From positions 1,674,001 through 1,738,000 of the forward strand of contig NZ_FOYT01000001.1 in assembly GCF_900112175.1 (NCBI RefSeq): 64,000 nt of DNA, given 5' to 3'. How positions within the stretch are numbered: the stretch's first letter is position 1; each line of letters opens with the position of its first letter. Source of the DNA: Halogeometricum rufum (GTDB lineage: Archaea; Halobacteriota; Halobacteria; Halobacteriales; Haloferacaceae). Below, piece after piece: positions 24,901 through 32,927 of the stretch. Below the pieces are notes generated by a model that was not told the DNA's origin, did not search any database, and saw nothing but the letters and a program-made list of their open reading frames with translations. The position numbers were made by a program, and so were the translations under genes.

Positions 24901-26414
24901 ACGCGACTCACCTCCTCGGACTGCCGGTCGGAGACGTACTCCAGTCCGTAGCCGGTCCACGCGGCGAACAGGAAGACGGCGACGAGGAACCAGCCGTGGA
25001 ACACGTACGGCCAGACGCTGGCGGGGTTGACCACCATCGCCTGCGTGAACCACTCGTACTCCTGCGGGAGCGTCTGCATCGCCGAGTACCCCGCCAACAG
25101 GCCGCCGCCCCACGGGAAGATGTACCCGAGCGCGGAGGTGTTGGCGTCGAGGATGTTCGCCCGTCGGTAGCCGTTGATGTTGAACCGGCGGCCGAGCGTC
25201 CGGATGTACGGCGCGATGGCTATCTCGGCGGCCGTGTTGATGGTTATCATCGCGTTCACGAGGGCCGTGCCGAGCACCATCGTCGTCTCCGCGCGGCGGA
25301 CGGTGGTGGCGACGGACTCCAAGAGGAACTCCAGGATGGCCTCGAACCCGCCGCCGCGTTGCATCACCTGCGCGCCCGCGACGATGAGGAGGACGAGGAC
25401 GATGAGCGGGAAGAAGCCCGCCGCACCGGAGTAGAGACTGCCGGCGACGGCGGTGTTCCCGGGTTCGACCGGGACGACGAGAGCGCCGACGACGGGGAGG
25501 GCGTCGATCGTCTGGACGAGGTCGGACGCCTGCGAGGCCCGGAAGGCGAGCATCGCGGAGGCGTCGGAGAGGCCGAGAGCGAGGTTGAGGGTGACGGAGA
25601 CGATAAGCCCCCACGAGATGGCCTCGATGATGTGCCGTCCGGAGACGGCCGTGACGATGACGACGCCGATGGAGAGGAGGTGGACGAGTCCGAGCGCGGA
25701 GCCCTCCCCGCCCACGTCGCCGACGTTCACCGGTTGCCCCGCCATCGCCTGTCCCGCGACGACGTACGCGACGAAGGCGAAGACGGCGGCGACGACGGCG
25801 TACTTCAGTCGCGAGGCGACGACGCCGCCGATGTCGGCGTCCTGCGTCACCGCGGAGACGATGGTGGTGTCGCTCACGGGCGCGAGGTTGTCGCCGAAGA
25901 CGGCGCCCGACAGGATGGCCCCGAACTGGAGGACGGGGTCCGCGCCGAGGGCGACGCCCGCCGGGAACACCAGCGCCGTGAACGCGATTGCGGTCCCGTA
26001 CCCCGTCCCGATGCCCGTCGCGAGGAGGGCGGCGAGGAGAAAGGTCAGGGCGGGGAACAGCGACGCGCCGACGCTGACGGCGTCGGCGGCCCAGACGAGT
26101 CCGTCGACGAAGCCGCCGACCTGGATGGTCTCGGCGAACATGCCGGCCCACAACCACGCGACGATGGCCGTCGCGGCGACGCGTTCGGTCATCCCGTCGA
26201 AGATGATGTCCGCGTACACCTTCCACGGGCCCTTCACGAAGAACATCCCGACGATGAGGCCGACGAGCATCCCGGCGACGAGTCCCGTCGTGTCGCCGAT
26301 GCCGAGCAGTCCGCTCTGGACGATAGCCCACGCGATGAAGAACGCTATCGGGATTGCACTCGCGAGACGTCCACCGTAGAACCGTACGTCGGGGTCGTCA
26401 CTCTGGTGACTCAT
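24897..26414 (-). CDS. nhaC: Na+/H+ antiporter, NhaC family
   Basis: A 505-residue polytopic transporter with about 12 helices exchanging Na+ for H+, or related dicarboxylate/amino-acid antiport as in the NhaC ion-transporter family. The sequence GAILSGAVFGDNLAPVSDTTIVSA near residue 174 is the family signature (GDNxSPxSDTT), with the ion-binding Asp residues. Further marks are TGYGTAIAFTALV and NAMITINTAAEIAIAPYI. TTTATC (minus strand, about 26437-26442) is 27 bp upstream of the ATG. The next gene is coupled by a 4-bp overlap. In a halophile this helps keep Na+ out; specificity could differ. Confidence 0.92.
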   Translation of the reverse strand: MSHQSDDPDVRFYGGRLASAIPIAFFIAWAIVQSGLLGIGDTTGLVAGMLVGLIVGMFFVKGPWKVYADIIFDGMTERVAATAIVAWLWAGMFAETIQVGGFVDGLVWAADAVSVGASLFPALTFLLAALLATGIGTGYGTAIAFTALVFPAGVALGADPVLQFGAILSGAVFGDNLAPVSDTTIVSAVTQDADIGGVVASRLKYAVVAAVFAFVAYVVAGQAMAGQPVNVGDVGGEGSALGLVHLLSIGVVIVTAVSGRHIIEAISWGLIVSVTLNLALGLSDASAMLAFRASQASDLVQTIDALPVVGALVVPVEPGNTAVAGSLYSGAAGFFPLIVLVLLIVAGAQVMQRGGGFEAILEFLLESVATTVRRAETTMVLGTALVNAMITINTAAEIAIAPYIRTLGRRFNINGYRRANILDANTSALGYIFPWGGGLLAGYSAMQTLPQEYEWFTQAMVVNPASVWPYVFHGWFLVAVFLFAAWTGYGLEYVSDRQSEEVSRV

Positions 26415-26555
26415 TCACTCGCACGTCCACGCCGCCTCTGATAAACGACGCGTTCTCGTTCGAGTCCGCTCCGACAAAAGTCAGTGTAGCTGTCACGAAC
26501 GGGCACGGCGACGACGACTCGGCGTCGTCTCCGGCAACCCCGCCCTCCTCGAAGA

Positions 26556-26564
26556 GGTTTATGG
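26556..26564 (+). promoter_or_regulatory. TATA-like box of the M20 amidohydrolase gene
   Basis: GGTTTATGG, an AT-rich core TTTAT centred 27 bp before the ATG at 26588. It lies downstream of in-frame upstream start codons and so supports the short start. Confidence 0.5.
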
Positions 26565-26587
26565 CGGTCGGACGCAACCGAAGGCGT

Positions 26588-27859
26588 ATGACGGCCTCGA
26601 ACCTCGTCGAACTCCGACGCGACCTGCATCGACACCCCGAACCCGCGTGGTGCGAGTTCTACACCACCGCCCGACTCGTGGACGAACTGGAGACGCGCGA
26701 CTTGGACGCCCTCTACGTCGGCCCCGAAGTGCTGTCGGCGGACGACCGGATGGCCGTCCCCGACGACGACGTCCTGTCCGAGTGGTTCGAACGCGCCCGC
26801 GAGGCCGGCGCCCGCGAGGACGTCCTCGACCGACTCGAAGGCGGGTTCACCGGTGCGGTGGCCGTGCTGAAACGCGGCGAGGGGCCGACCGTCGCCCTCC
26901 GCGTCGACATCGACGGCCTGCCCATCACCGAGTCCGAGGACGCCGACCACGCCCCCGTGGCGGGCGAGTTCCGCTCGGAGAACGAGGGGTACATGCACGC
27001 CTGCGGCCACGACGCCCACGCGACCATCGGACTCGGCGTCCTCGACGCCGTCGCCGAGAGCGACTTCCAGGGGACGCTGAAGGTGTTCTTCCAACCCGGC
27101 GAGGAACAGGTCGCCGGCGGCAAGCCGATGGCGAAGTCGGGGCACCTCGACGACGTGGACTACCTCCTGGCGACGCACGTCGGCCTCGACCACCCCTCCG
27201 GCGAAGTCGTCGCCGGCATCGAGGGCTTCCTCGCCGCCTCCCACTTCGAGGCCGAGTTCACGGGTGCGCCGGCCCACGCGGGCGCGCGGCCCGAACAGGG
27301 CGACAACGCGGTGCAGGCGATGGCGTCGGCCATCCAGAACCTCTACGGCATCCCGCGGCACGCCGACGGCGCGACGCGCGTCAACGCGGGCATCGTCGAG
27401 GGGGGCACCGCGACCAACATCATCCCCGAGGAGGCGTCTCTCGGCGGCGAGGTGCGCGGCGAGACGACCGAACTGATGCGGTACATGGAGGAGAAGGCCC
27501 ATCGCGTGCTCCGGTCGGCGGCGGAGATGCACGGCTGTGAGGTGGATATCTCGACCGAGGGGCGGGCCCCGTCGGCGGCGAGCGACGACGAACTCGTCTC
27601 CATCGTTTCGGCCGTCGCGGCGGCGAACGCCGACGTCGAGTCGGTCGTCGAACGCGACTCGCTGGGCGGGAGCGAGGACGCCACCTACCTGATGCAGGAG
27701 GTACAGGACAACGGCGGACTCGCCGCCTACGTCGGCGTCGGCACCGACCACCCCGGCGGCCACCACACCCGCACGTTCGACGTGGACGAGGACTCCATCG
27801 GCCTCGGAATCGACGTGCTCTCGGGCGCGATACTCGACATCGCTTCGACCCGTCCCTGA
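26588..27859 (+). CDS. M20-family amidohydrolase (AbgA/IAA-amino acid hydrolase-like)
   Basis: A 423-residue metal-dependent hydrolase of N-acyl amino acids or similar amides. Start MTASNLVELRRDLHRHPEPAW. The di-metal site residues are visible: HACGHDAHATIGLG (about residue 138), GEEQVAGGKPM (the Glu pair), ATHVGLDHPSGEV and the terminal GTDHPGGHHT. The lid domain (ASHFEAEFTGAPAHAGARPEQGDNAVQAMASAIQNL) fits the amidohydrolase group dimerisation insert. A longer in-frame reading starts within the NhaC promoter region and is rejected. Substrate unknown; AbgA-type p-aminobenzoyl-glutamate hydrolysis is one option. Divergent from nhaC. Confidence 0.9.
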   Translation: MTASNLVELRRDLHRHPEPAWCEFYTTARLVDELETRDLDALYVGPEVLSADDRMAVPDDDVLSEWFERAREAGAREDVLDRLEGGFTGAVAVLKRGEGPTVALRVDIDGLPITESEDADHAPVAGEFRSENEGYMHACGHDAHATIGLGVLDAVAESDFQGTLKVFFQPGEEQVAGGKPMAKSGHLDDVDYLLATHVGLDHPSGEVVAGIEGFLAASHFEAEFTGAPAHAGARPEQGDNAVQAMASAIQNLYGIPRHADGATRVNAGIVEGGTATNIIPEEASLGGEVRGETTELMRYMEEKAHRVLRSAAEMHGCEVDISTEGRAPSAASDDELVSIVSAVAAANADVESVVERDSLGGSEDATYLMQEVQDNGGLAAYVGVGTDHPGGHHTRTFDVDEDSIGLGIDVLSGAILDIASTRP

Positions 27860-28010
27860 CGACGACGGTACCGGCCGGACCGCGGATTCACCGCGACTCG
27901 CCGGCGTCCGTTACTGTCACGCTCCCGGTACACTCGAACTTCGACGACCGTCTTTCTCCCGTTAATCTGACAAGGCGACTGTCACCGCCGAGTGAAAATT
28001 TGTAATTTCG

Positions 28011-28025
28011 CTTATATGATTTAAC
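28011..28025 (+). promoter_or_regulatory. Promoter of the repeat glycoprotein gene
   Basis: CTTATATGATTTAAC, in a 50-bp stretch much more AT-rich than its surroundings (27995-28025). The TATATG core is about 37 bp and the TTTAA core about 29 bp upstream of the ATG at 28052, so the message is leaderless or has a very short leader. Confidence 0.5.
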
Positions 28026-28051
28026 AGGACTGCGCTTGTCGTTCTCACCGC

Positions 28052-30154
28052 ATGCCGACAGCCAGACAAGCCTGTGCCGTAGCCGCCGCCCTATTGGTCG
28101 CGGTGATGGCGCCGGTCGCACCTCTCAGCGCGCTTCAACCTGCGACCGCACAAGAGGCATCGACTGTTATCGATTCGTGTACGACCATCTCAGAGCCGGG
28201 TACGTACGAAATAAGTGACGAGTTGGCGAACGCGACGCCGGACCAATCGACGCCCCTCGTCGCCAACGACACGGCCGTCGCGGCCTGTATCGTCGTCGCC
28301 AGCGACGACGTGACCATCGTGGGCAACAACGTCACGCTCACGGGTCCGGGCGCGACGACCAACGTCACCGTCTCGGAACCGGTCGACAACGAGACGGAGA
28401 CCGAAACGGAGACTCCGAACGAGACGGAGACCGAAACGGAGACTCCGAACGAGACGGAGACCGAAACGGAGACTGCCTCCGAGAACGAGACGGAAACCGA
28501 GACGGAGACTGCCTCCGAGAACGAGACGGAAACCGAGACGGAGACTGCCTCCGAGAACGAGACGACGACTGAGACCGAATCCGCCCTCCAGGTCGAGGAC
28601 AACACCACCACCGACGGCGCCGAAGGTGGCGTCGCACCGGCCGAGGACGAGACCACCGGTCCGGCCGTGACGATGGCGGCCGACGCTGACACGAACGACA
28701 CCGAAGCGGCCTACACCGTCGGTATCGCCGTCGTGAGCGAGGACAGCACCGTCGACAACGTCTCGATTCGCGACGTCGGTGCCACGAACTACTTCACGGG
28801 CGTCGTCGTCGCTGACGCGACGAACACCTCGCTCGAAAACGTCGACGTGAGCGGCAACACCGACATCGGTCTGGACCTGTACGAGAGTACGAACGCGACC
28901 GTCGACGGCGTGGACGCCAGCAACAACGGTTACGCGGGCGTCCTGTTCGACGGTGGCGAGAGCAACGAAGTCCGGAACGCGACCGTCGACGAGACCGGTA
29001 GCGCACCGGCGCAGAACGAGACCGACGACAACGAGACGGAGACGCCGACGGAAACCGAGACGGAGACGACCACGGAAGAGACGACGACCGAAGAGACGAC
29101 CACGGAAGAGACGACGACCGAAGAGACGACCACGGAAGAGACCACGACTGAAGAGACGACCACGGAAGAGACCACGACCGAAGAGACGGCCACTGAGACG
29201 GCGGTCGACGACGGAACCGAGACCGCCTCCGAGAACGAGACGGTCACGGAGACCGAGACGGTGTCCGCCCTCCAGGTCGAAAACAACACCACCACCGAAG
29301 GCTCCGAAGGTGGCGTCACGCCGGCCGACAACGAGAGTACGGACGACGAGACCGAGACGCCGGTCGACGACGAAACCACCGACAACGAGACCATGGACAA
29401 CGAGACCATGGACAACGAGACCATGGACAACGAGTCCGCCTCGAACTTCTCTAGCGCGTTCCTCTACGCCGGTGGCAGCAACAACACCGTCGTCGATTCG
29501 TCGGCGAACGCCAGCACCGGCTGGACCGTCTACGCCGTCGACGCGAACCAGAGCGGCGGGATGGACGTCACCGTCGATGGGACGCAACTCTCCTACGTCG
29601 CGACGGACGTCGCGTTCGCACCGAGTAACGAGACGCCCGAAGCCCTCGACGGCTACGCCGCCGTGACCGACGGCATCGACGTCGAGTCGCTCAGCAACGA
29701 GTCGAACCTCGAACTCACCGTCACCTACGACGTCAACCGACTGGCGGCCGAGGACACCGACGAACTGAGCATCTCGTTCTACCAGTACGCCGACGGCGAG
29801 TGGACCCAGGTCGACACCCGCGTTGACCTCGCCTCTAACACCGTCTCGGCGAACTTCACCGAGAACGGCACCGCCGTCGTCCTCGGCGAGATAGACGAGG
29901 ACGCAGTCGACGACGACGACGAGGAACCGACGGAGACGGAGACGCCGACGGAAACCGAGACGCCGACGGAGACTGCGACCGAGACGACCACCGAGGAAAC
30001 CACGACTGAAGAGACGACCACCGAGGAAACCACGACTGAAGAGACGACGACCGAGGAGACCACTACGGAAGAGACGACGACAGAAGAGACGACCACCGAA
30101 GAAACCACTACGGAAGAAACCACGACCGAAGAGACGACGACGGCCGACGCGTAA
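28052..30154 (+). CDS. Secreted glycoprotein-like protein built from NET and TTTEE repeats
   Basis: A 700-residue exported protein. Signal peptide: MPTARQACAVAAALLVAVMAPVAPLSA, with cleavage near residue 27-34. A first globular part contains ANDTAVAACIVVASDDVTIVGNNVTLTG (beta-helix-like, NosD style), then a Thr/Glu stalk of NETETETET units, a middle beta-helix region (VDNVSIRDVGATNYFTGVVVAD, DIGLDLYESTNATVDGVDASNNGYAGVLF), a second stalk of TTTEE units, four DNET/DNES units, a second small domain (GGMDVTVDGTQLSYV, LELTVTYDVNRLAAEDTDELSISFYQYADGEWTQVDT) and a long final TTTEE tail. I count about 33 N-x-S/T sequons. There is no PGF-CTERM or C-terminal helix, so it is probably released or bound non-covalently. 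Function unknown: adhesion, S-layer association or wall protection are possibilities. Confidence 0.8.
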   Translation: MPTARQACAVAAALLVAVMAPVAPLSALQPATAQEASTVIDSCTTISEPGTYEISDELANATPDQSTPLVANDTAVAACIVVASDDVTIVGNNVTLTGPGATTNVTVSEPVDNETETETETPNETETETETPNETETETETASENETETETETASENETETETETASENETTTETESALQVEDNTTTDGAEGGVAPAEDETTGPAVTMAADADTNDTEAAYTVGIAVVSEDSTVDNVSIRDVGATNYFTGVVVADATNTSLENVDVSGNTDIGLDLYESTNATVDGVDASNNGYAGVLFDGGESNEVRNATVDETGSAPAQNETDDNETETPTETETETTTEETTTEETTTEETTTEETTTEETTTEETTTEETTTEETATETAVDDGTETASENETVTETETVSALQVENNTTTEGSEGGVTPADNESTDDETETPVDDETTDNETMDNETMDNETMDNESASNFSSAFLYAGGSNNTVVDSSANASTGWTVYAVDANQSGGMDVTVDGTQLSYVATDVAFAPSNETPEALDGYAAVTDGIDVESLSNESNLELTVTYDVNRLAAEDTDELSISFYQYADGEWTQVDTRVDLASNTVSANFTENGTAVVLGEIDEDAVDDDDEEPTETETPTETETPTETATETTTEETTTEETTTEETTTEETTTEETTTEETTTEETTTEETTTEETTTEETTTADA
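28384..28582 (+). repeat. NETETETET-encoding tandem repeat, first stalk
   Basis: Inside the glycoprotein gene: three units of about 30 bp (coding NETETETETP) followed by about three units of 36 bp (coding ASENETETETET). The DNA of the units is nearly identical, so recent expansion or contraction by slippage or recombination is likely. Each NET is a glycosylation sequon. Confidence 0.8.
29039..29200 (+). repeat. TTTEE-encoding tandem repeat, second stalk
   Basis: About nine five-residue units (TTTEE). At DNA level the period is often 30 bp because alternate units use different synonymous codons (ACCACGGAAGAG versus ACGACCGAAGAG type), which shows duplication of two-unit blocks. Confidence 0.75.
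29380..29431 (+). repeat. 15-bp DNETM-encoding repeat
   Basis: Four units of a 15-bp sequence coding DNETM (last DNES), GACAACGAGACCATG type, nearly identical. Each unit gives one N-E-T/S sequon. Confidence 0.75.
29935..30150 (+). repeat. TTTEE-encoding tail repeat
   Basis: C-terminal repeat of the glycoprotein gene: first TETETPTETETP, then about a dozen TTTEE units to the end (TTADA). Shares the unit with the stalk at 29039-29200, so the two may recombine with each other. Confidence 0.75.
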
Positions 30155-30176
30155 TCGGCCGATTCGTCCCCGACAC

Positions 30177-30185
30177 TTTCTTTTT
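30177..30185 (+). terminator. T-tract terminator after the glycoprotein gene
   Basis: TTTCTTTTT 20-30 bp after the stop codon, in the only T-rich stretch of the 66-bp gap to the convergent gene. The stop codon overlaps a 12-bp palindrome AATCGGCCGATT (30153-30164). Archaeal termination at T-tracts fits. Confidence 0.5.
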
Positions 30186-30220
30186 CGACCGTCGAAGCGG
30201 CGAGAAGCGGCGGCTCCGAG

Positions 30221-31594
30221 TCAGTACTTCGGGTCCGCGCCGGTGACTTCGTAGACGTCTTCCATCAGGCTGTCACGCTGGTCCTTCCAGCCCTCCATCG
30301 CACTCGGTCGACGCGGGTACCGTCCGTAGTGACCCATCAGTTCGTCCGCGGCGTTCTTCGTCTCGTAGAACTTGTAAATCTCGCTCCAGAACCCGTACGA
30401 CTCCTTCGCGGTCTTGGCGATGAGTCGGGGACCGAACGAGGTGGTGCCGGAGTAGAGCGCCTCGGCCAGTTTCTCGCCCGGCAGGCGGGCCAGCAGTCCC
30501 ATCAGTTCGTTCACGTCGATGGCCGTCGACAGGACGTTGTAGACGTCGAGTCCGGCGTAGCGCTGGCCGAAGTGGTCCATCACGCGTTCGTTGTAGTGCC
30601 AGAGTGCCTCCTCGCTCACGTCGCCCTCGCCGATGGCGCGGACGGCCTGTTCGCCGGCGTACTTCCCGGCGTAGGCGGCACCGGCGATGCCGCCGCCGGT
30701 GGTGGGGTTGACGTGGCCGGCGGAGTCCCCCGCGGCGATGAACCCCGGCGCGACGGCGGAGTCGTAGGGGCGGCGCGTCGGCAGGGCCGCGCCGAGTTTG
30801 TCCGTGACCGTCGCGTTCTCGAACTCCGGCCGTTCCCGGAGGTCACGCTTCAGGTCGTCGACGAGTTTCATCGGCTCCTCGGTCATCTGGAAGCCGAGAC
30901 CGGCGTTGATGGTCGTCTCGGTCCGCGGGAAGTACCAGATGTAGCCCGCGGCGACCTCCGCGGGCTTGAACACGAGGGCGTCGGACCACTCGACGGGCTC
31001 TTCGACCTCGACGATTTCGCGGTAGGCCGAACAGAACTGGCTGTAGGAGACGTTCGTGTCGAACGTCGCCTCGGAGAAGTCGGCTTTGTCCTGCAGGATG
31101 GAGAGGGCACCGGCGCCGTCGACGGTCACGTCCGCCTCGTACTCGACGACCTCGCCCTTCTTCTTCGCGCGAACGCCCGTCACGCGCCCGTCGTCGGTCT
31201 GGTTCACGTCCTGCACGACGGTGTCGTAGTGGAACTCCACGCCGGCGCTCTCCGCGCCGTCGATGAGGCGACGACCGTACTCCCAGCGGTCGATGACCGC
31301 GAGTTCGCCCGGCACGGGGATTTCGAGGACGGTGTCCTCCTGCGGAAGTTCGAACCGGCCGTGGTCCACGTCCGTGTTCGTGAAGGCGGGTTGAATCTGT
31401 TCTTTGGGGATGGCGTCGGGGAAGGCGTCGGCGCCTTTCAGGGCGTCGCCGCAGGCGATGTGTCCCGCCTCGTCGGCGGTCTTCCGTTCGACGACGACCA
31501 CGTCGAGACCCTCGCGGGCGATCGTCGCGGCGGCGTAGCACCCCGAGGTGCCAGCCCCGACGACGACGACGTCGTACTCGTGGGTGGTGGTCAT
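30221..31594 (-). CDS. Geranylgeranyl reductase-family FAD oxidoreductase
   Basis: A 457-residue flavoprotein of the geranylgeranyl reductase family, which saturates isoprenoid chains of archaeal lipids, quinones or carotenoid precursors. FAD-binding Rossmann start YDVVVVGAGTSGCYAAATIAREG (residue 8). An internal ITGVRAKKKG-like strand, and the second FAD contact GFIAAGDSAGHVNPTTGGGIAGAAYAG near residue 290. The motif YxWxFP occurs as YIWYFPR at about residue 220, a family hallmark. A TATA (AAATAAA, minus strand, 31623-31631) lies about 27-35 bp before the ATG. Haloarchaea have several paralogues and I cannot tell which isoprenoid it uses. Confidence 0.88.
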   Translation of the reverse strand: MTTTHEYDVVVVGAGTSGCYAAATIAREGLDVVVVERKTADEAGHIACGDALKGADAFPDAIPKEQIQPAFTNTDVDHGRFELPQEDTVLEIPVPGELAVIDRWEYGRRLIDGAESAGVEFHYDTVVQDVNQTDDGRVTGVRAKKKGEVVEYEADVTVDGAGALSILQDKADFSEATFDTNVSYSQFCSAYREIVEVEEPVEWSDALVFKPAEVAAGYIWYFPRTETTINAGLGFQMTEEPMKLVDDLKRDLRERPEFENATVTDKLGAALPTRRPYDSAVAPGFIAAGDSAGHVNPTTGGGIAGAAYAGKYAGEQAVRAIGEGDVSEEALWHYNERVMDHFGQRYAGLDVYNVLSTAIDVNELMGLLARLPGEKLAEALYSGTTSFGPRLIAKTAKESYGFWSEIYKFYETKNAADELMGHYGRYPRRPSAMEGWKDQRDSLMEDVYEVTGADPKY

Positions 31595-31678
31595 TGTTCG
31601 GATTCTGGCGGGCGAGCGGAAAACTCTTTATTTGTCGTCCCCGAGGTGGCAGTTCGCCCGCCGAGGCGGGACTGCCCC

Positions 31679-31837
31679 TCAGAGAAACAGTCTGTCGGTG
31701 TCCGACACCGACGCCGTCGCCGCCTCCCGCCACTCGCGGTCGAAGTCGGGCAACTCCGCCAGTCGCGCCTCGTTGCGGCGAATCTGTCGCTCGATGCGAC
31801 GCGCGAGTGCGTCTATCTCCGCGTCGAGAGAGTCCAT
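31679..31837 (-). CDS. Small 52-residue protein, possible coiled coil
   Basis: Encoded by the minus strand from ATG 31835-31837 to a TGA at 31679. The protein begins MDSLDAEIDALARRIERQI and continues with a charged helix-forming pattern (RRNEARLAELPDFDREWREA), ending DRLFL. Heptad-like spacing of Leu/Ile suggests a short coiled coil. It is too short for the usual length cutoffs. It sits 42 bp after the stop of the disordered-tail membrane gene on the same strand, so it may be cotranscribed. No family known to me. Confidence 0.5.
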   Translation of the reverse strand: MDSLDAEIDALARRIERQIRRNEARLAELPDFDREWREAATASVSDTDRLFL

Positions 31838-31879
31838 ACGTGATTCTTGCGATGCGGTCGCAAAGGTGTTGGCTCCGCG

Positions 31880-32857
31880 TTACGTCTCGTCCGGGTCCCG
31901 CACGTCGTCTCCGAACACCATCTCGGTGTCGTCGTCGAGTATCTCCGCGTCGTCCGTCTCGGTGTCGCCGTCCGGCAGGTCGGGGTCCGCGGGGTCGTCG
32001 TCGAGTATCTCCGCGCCGTCGCCCGCCGTCTCCGCCTCTCCGGGAGAGACCCCGTCGGCCTCGTCCGTCCGTTCCGCGTCCGACGGTCCGTCGGTCCGGA
32101 CGACGGCCCGGTCGGCCCCGTCCGCGTCGGCCGACTCGCTGTCGTCTAGCACCGCGGCGCCCTCGGCGAGTTGCCGGAACTCGCCCGCGTCGGCGTCTTC
32201 GCTCTCCAGATACGACTCGACCCGTTCGCTCGCCCGGCGGGTCGCGTCGGCGAGTGCGTCCGATTCGTCCGCGTGCGCGTCGAGAGCGTCGGCGACCGAC
32301 GAGGCATCGTCGGTCGGCGAGGCGTCGTCGGACGGCGACTGGGGTGCCGACGCGGGTTCTGCCGGCGGAGACGGGTCGGTGGGAGACGACGAACTGGGTG
32401 ATGGAGACGGAGATGCGGACGGCGACGGAGATGGAGATGCGGACGGAGACGACGCTTCGTCGTCGCCGGCGACGGCGTCCATCACCGCGTCGCTGACGCG
32501 CGCCTCTATCTCGGCCGTCGCGCCGTCGATGGAGTCCGCGACGGCGCGTTCGGTGGCGATGGCGACCGTCTCGCGCAGGTCGTCCTCGTCGATGCCCGAC
32601 CCGTCCAGTCGCCGGGCGACGGCCGCGGCGTTCGCGTCGAGGCGGACGGCGGTCCGACCGACGGCGGCGACGGCGACGCCGAGGCCGGCGAGGACGGCGG
32701 CCGGCGCGAGGCGGGCCGTCGTGACCGCCGCGAGCGAATTTCCGCCGTCGAGGCCGTACCAGACGCCCGCCCCGGCGAGGCCGAGTCCGACGGCCGTCGG
32801 CGGCAGCGCTCTGAGGTGATAGCCGGCGGCGCGTCGGACGGCGTCTCGCAGTCGCAT
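31880..32857 (-). CDS. Membrane protein with long disordered acidic tail, unknown function
   Basis: A 325-residue protein. Two hydrophobic helices lie near the N-terminus (about residues 17-35 and 43-66), then a soluble helical segment (LRETVAIATERAVADSIDGATAEIEARVSDAVMDAV). From about residue 132 a low-complexity region begins, SPSASPSPSPSASPSPSP, and then Ala/Asp/Glu-rich sequence to the end. Such Ser-Pro tracts are usually disordered linkers. The repeated AEILDDD motif occurs twice near the C-terminus. GTTAAC (minus strand) about 27 bp upstream is the likely TATA element. Confidence 0.65.
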   Translation of the reverse strand: MRLRDAVRRAAGYHLRALPPTAVGLGLAGAGVWYGLDGGNSLAAVTTARLAPAAVLAGLGVAVAAVGRTAVRLDANAAAVARRLDGSGIDEDDLRETVAIATERAVADSIDGATAEIEARVSDAVMDAVAGDDEASSPSASPSPSPSASPSPSPSSSSPTDPSPPAEPASAPQSPSDDASPTDDASSVADALDAHADESDALADATRRASERVESYLESEDADAGEFRQLAEGAAVLDDSESADADGADRAVVRTDGPSDAERTDEADGVSPGEAETAGDGAEILDDDPADPDLPDGDTETDDAEILDDDTEMVFGDDVRDPDET

Positions 32858-32927
32858 GCGCGGTCGGTCGGTCGGTCGGCAGTTAACTCTCCCGACCCCG
32901 TTACAAGATATGAGAACCGCGGCGGCG

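Noticed and set aside
28384-28582. CRISPR-like regularly spaced repeats
   Set aside because: Repeats are coding, contiguous and in frame with no unique spacers; they encode NETETET stalk units.
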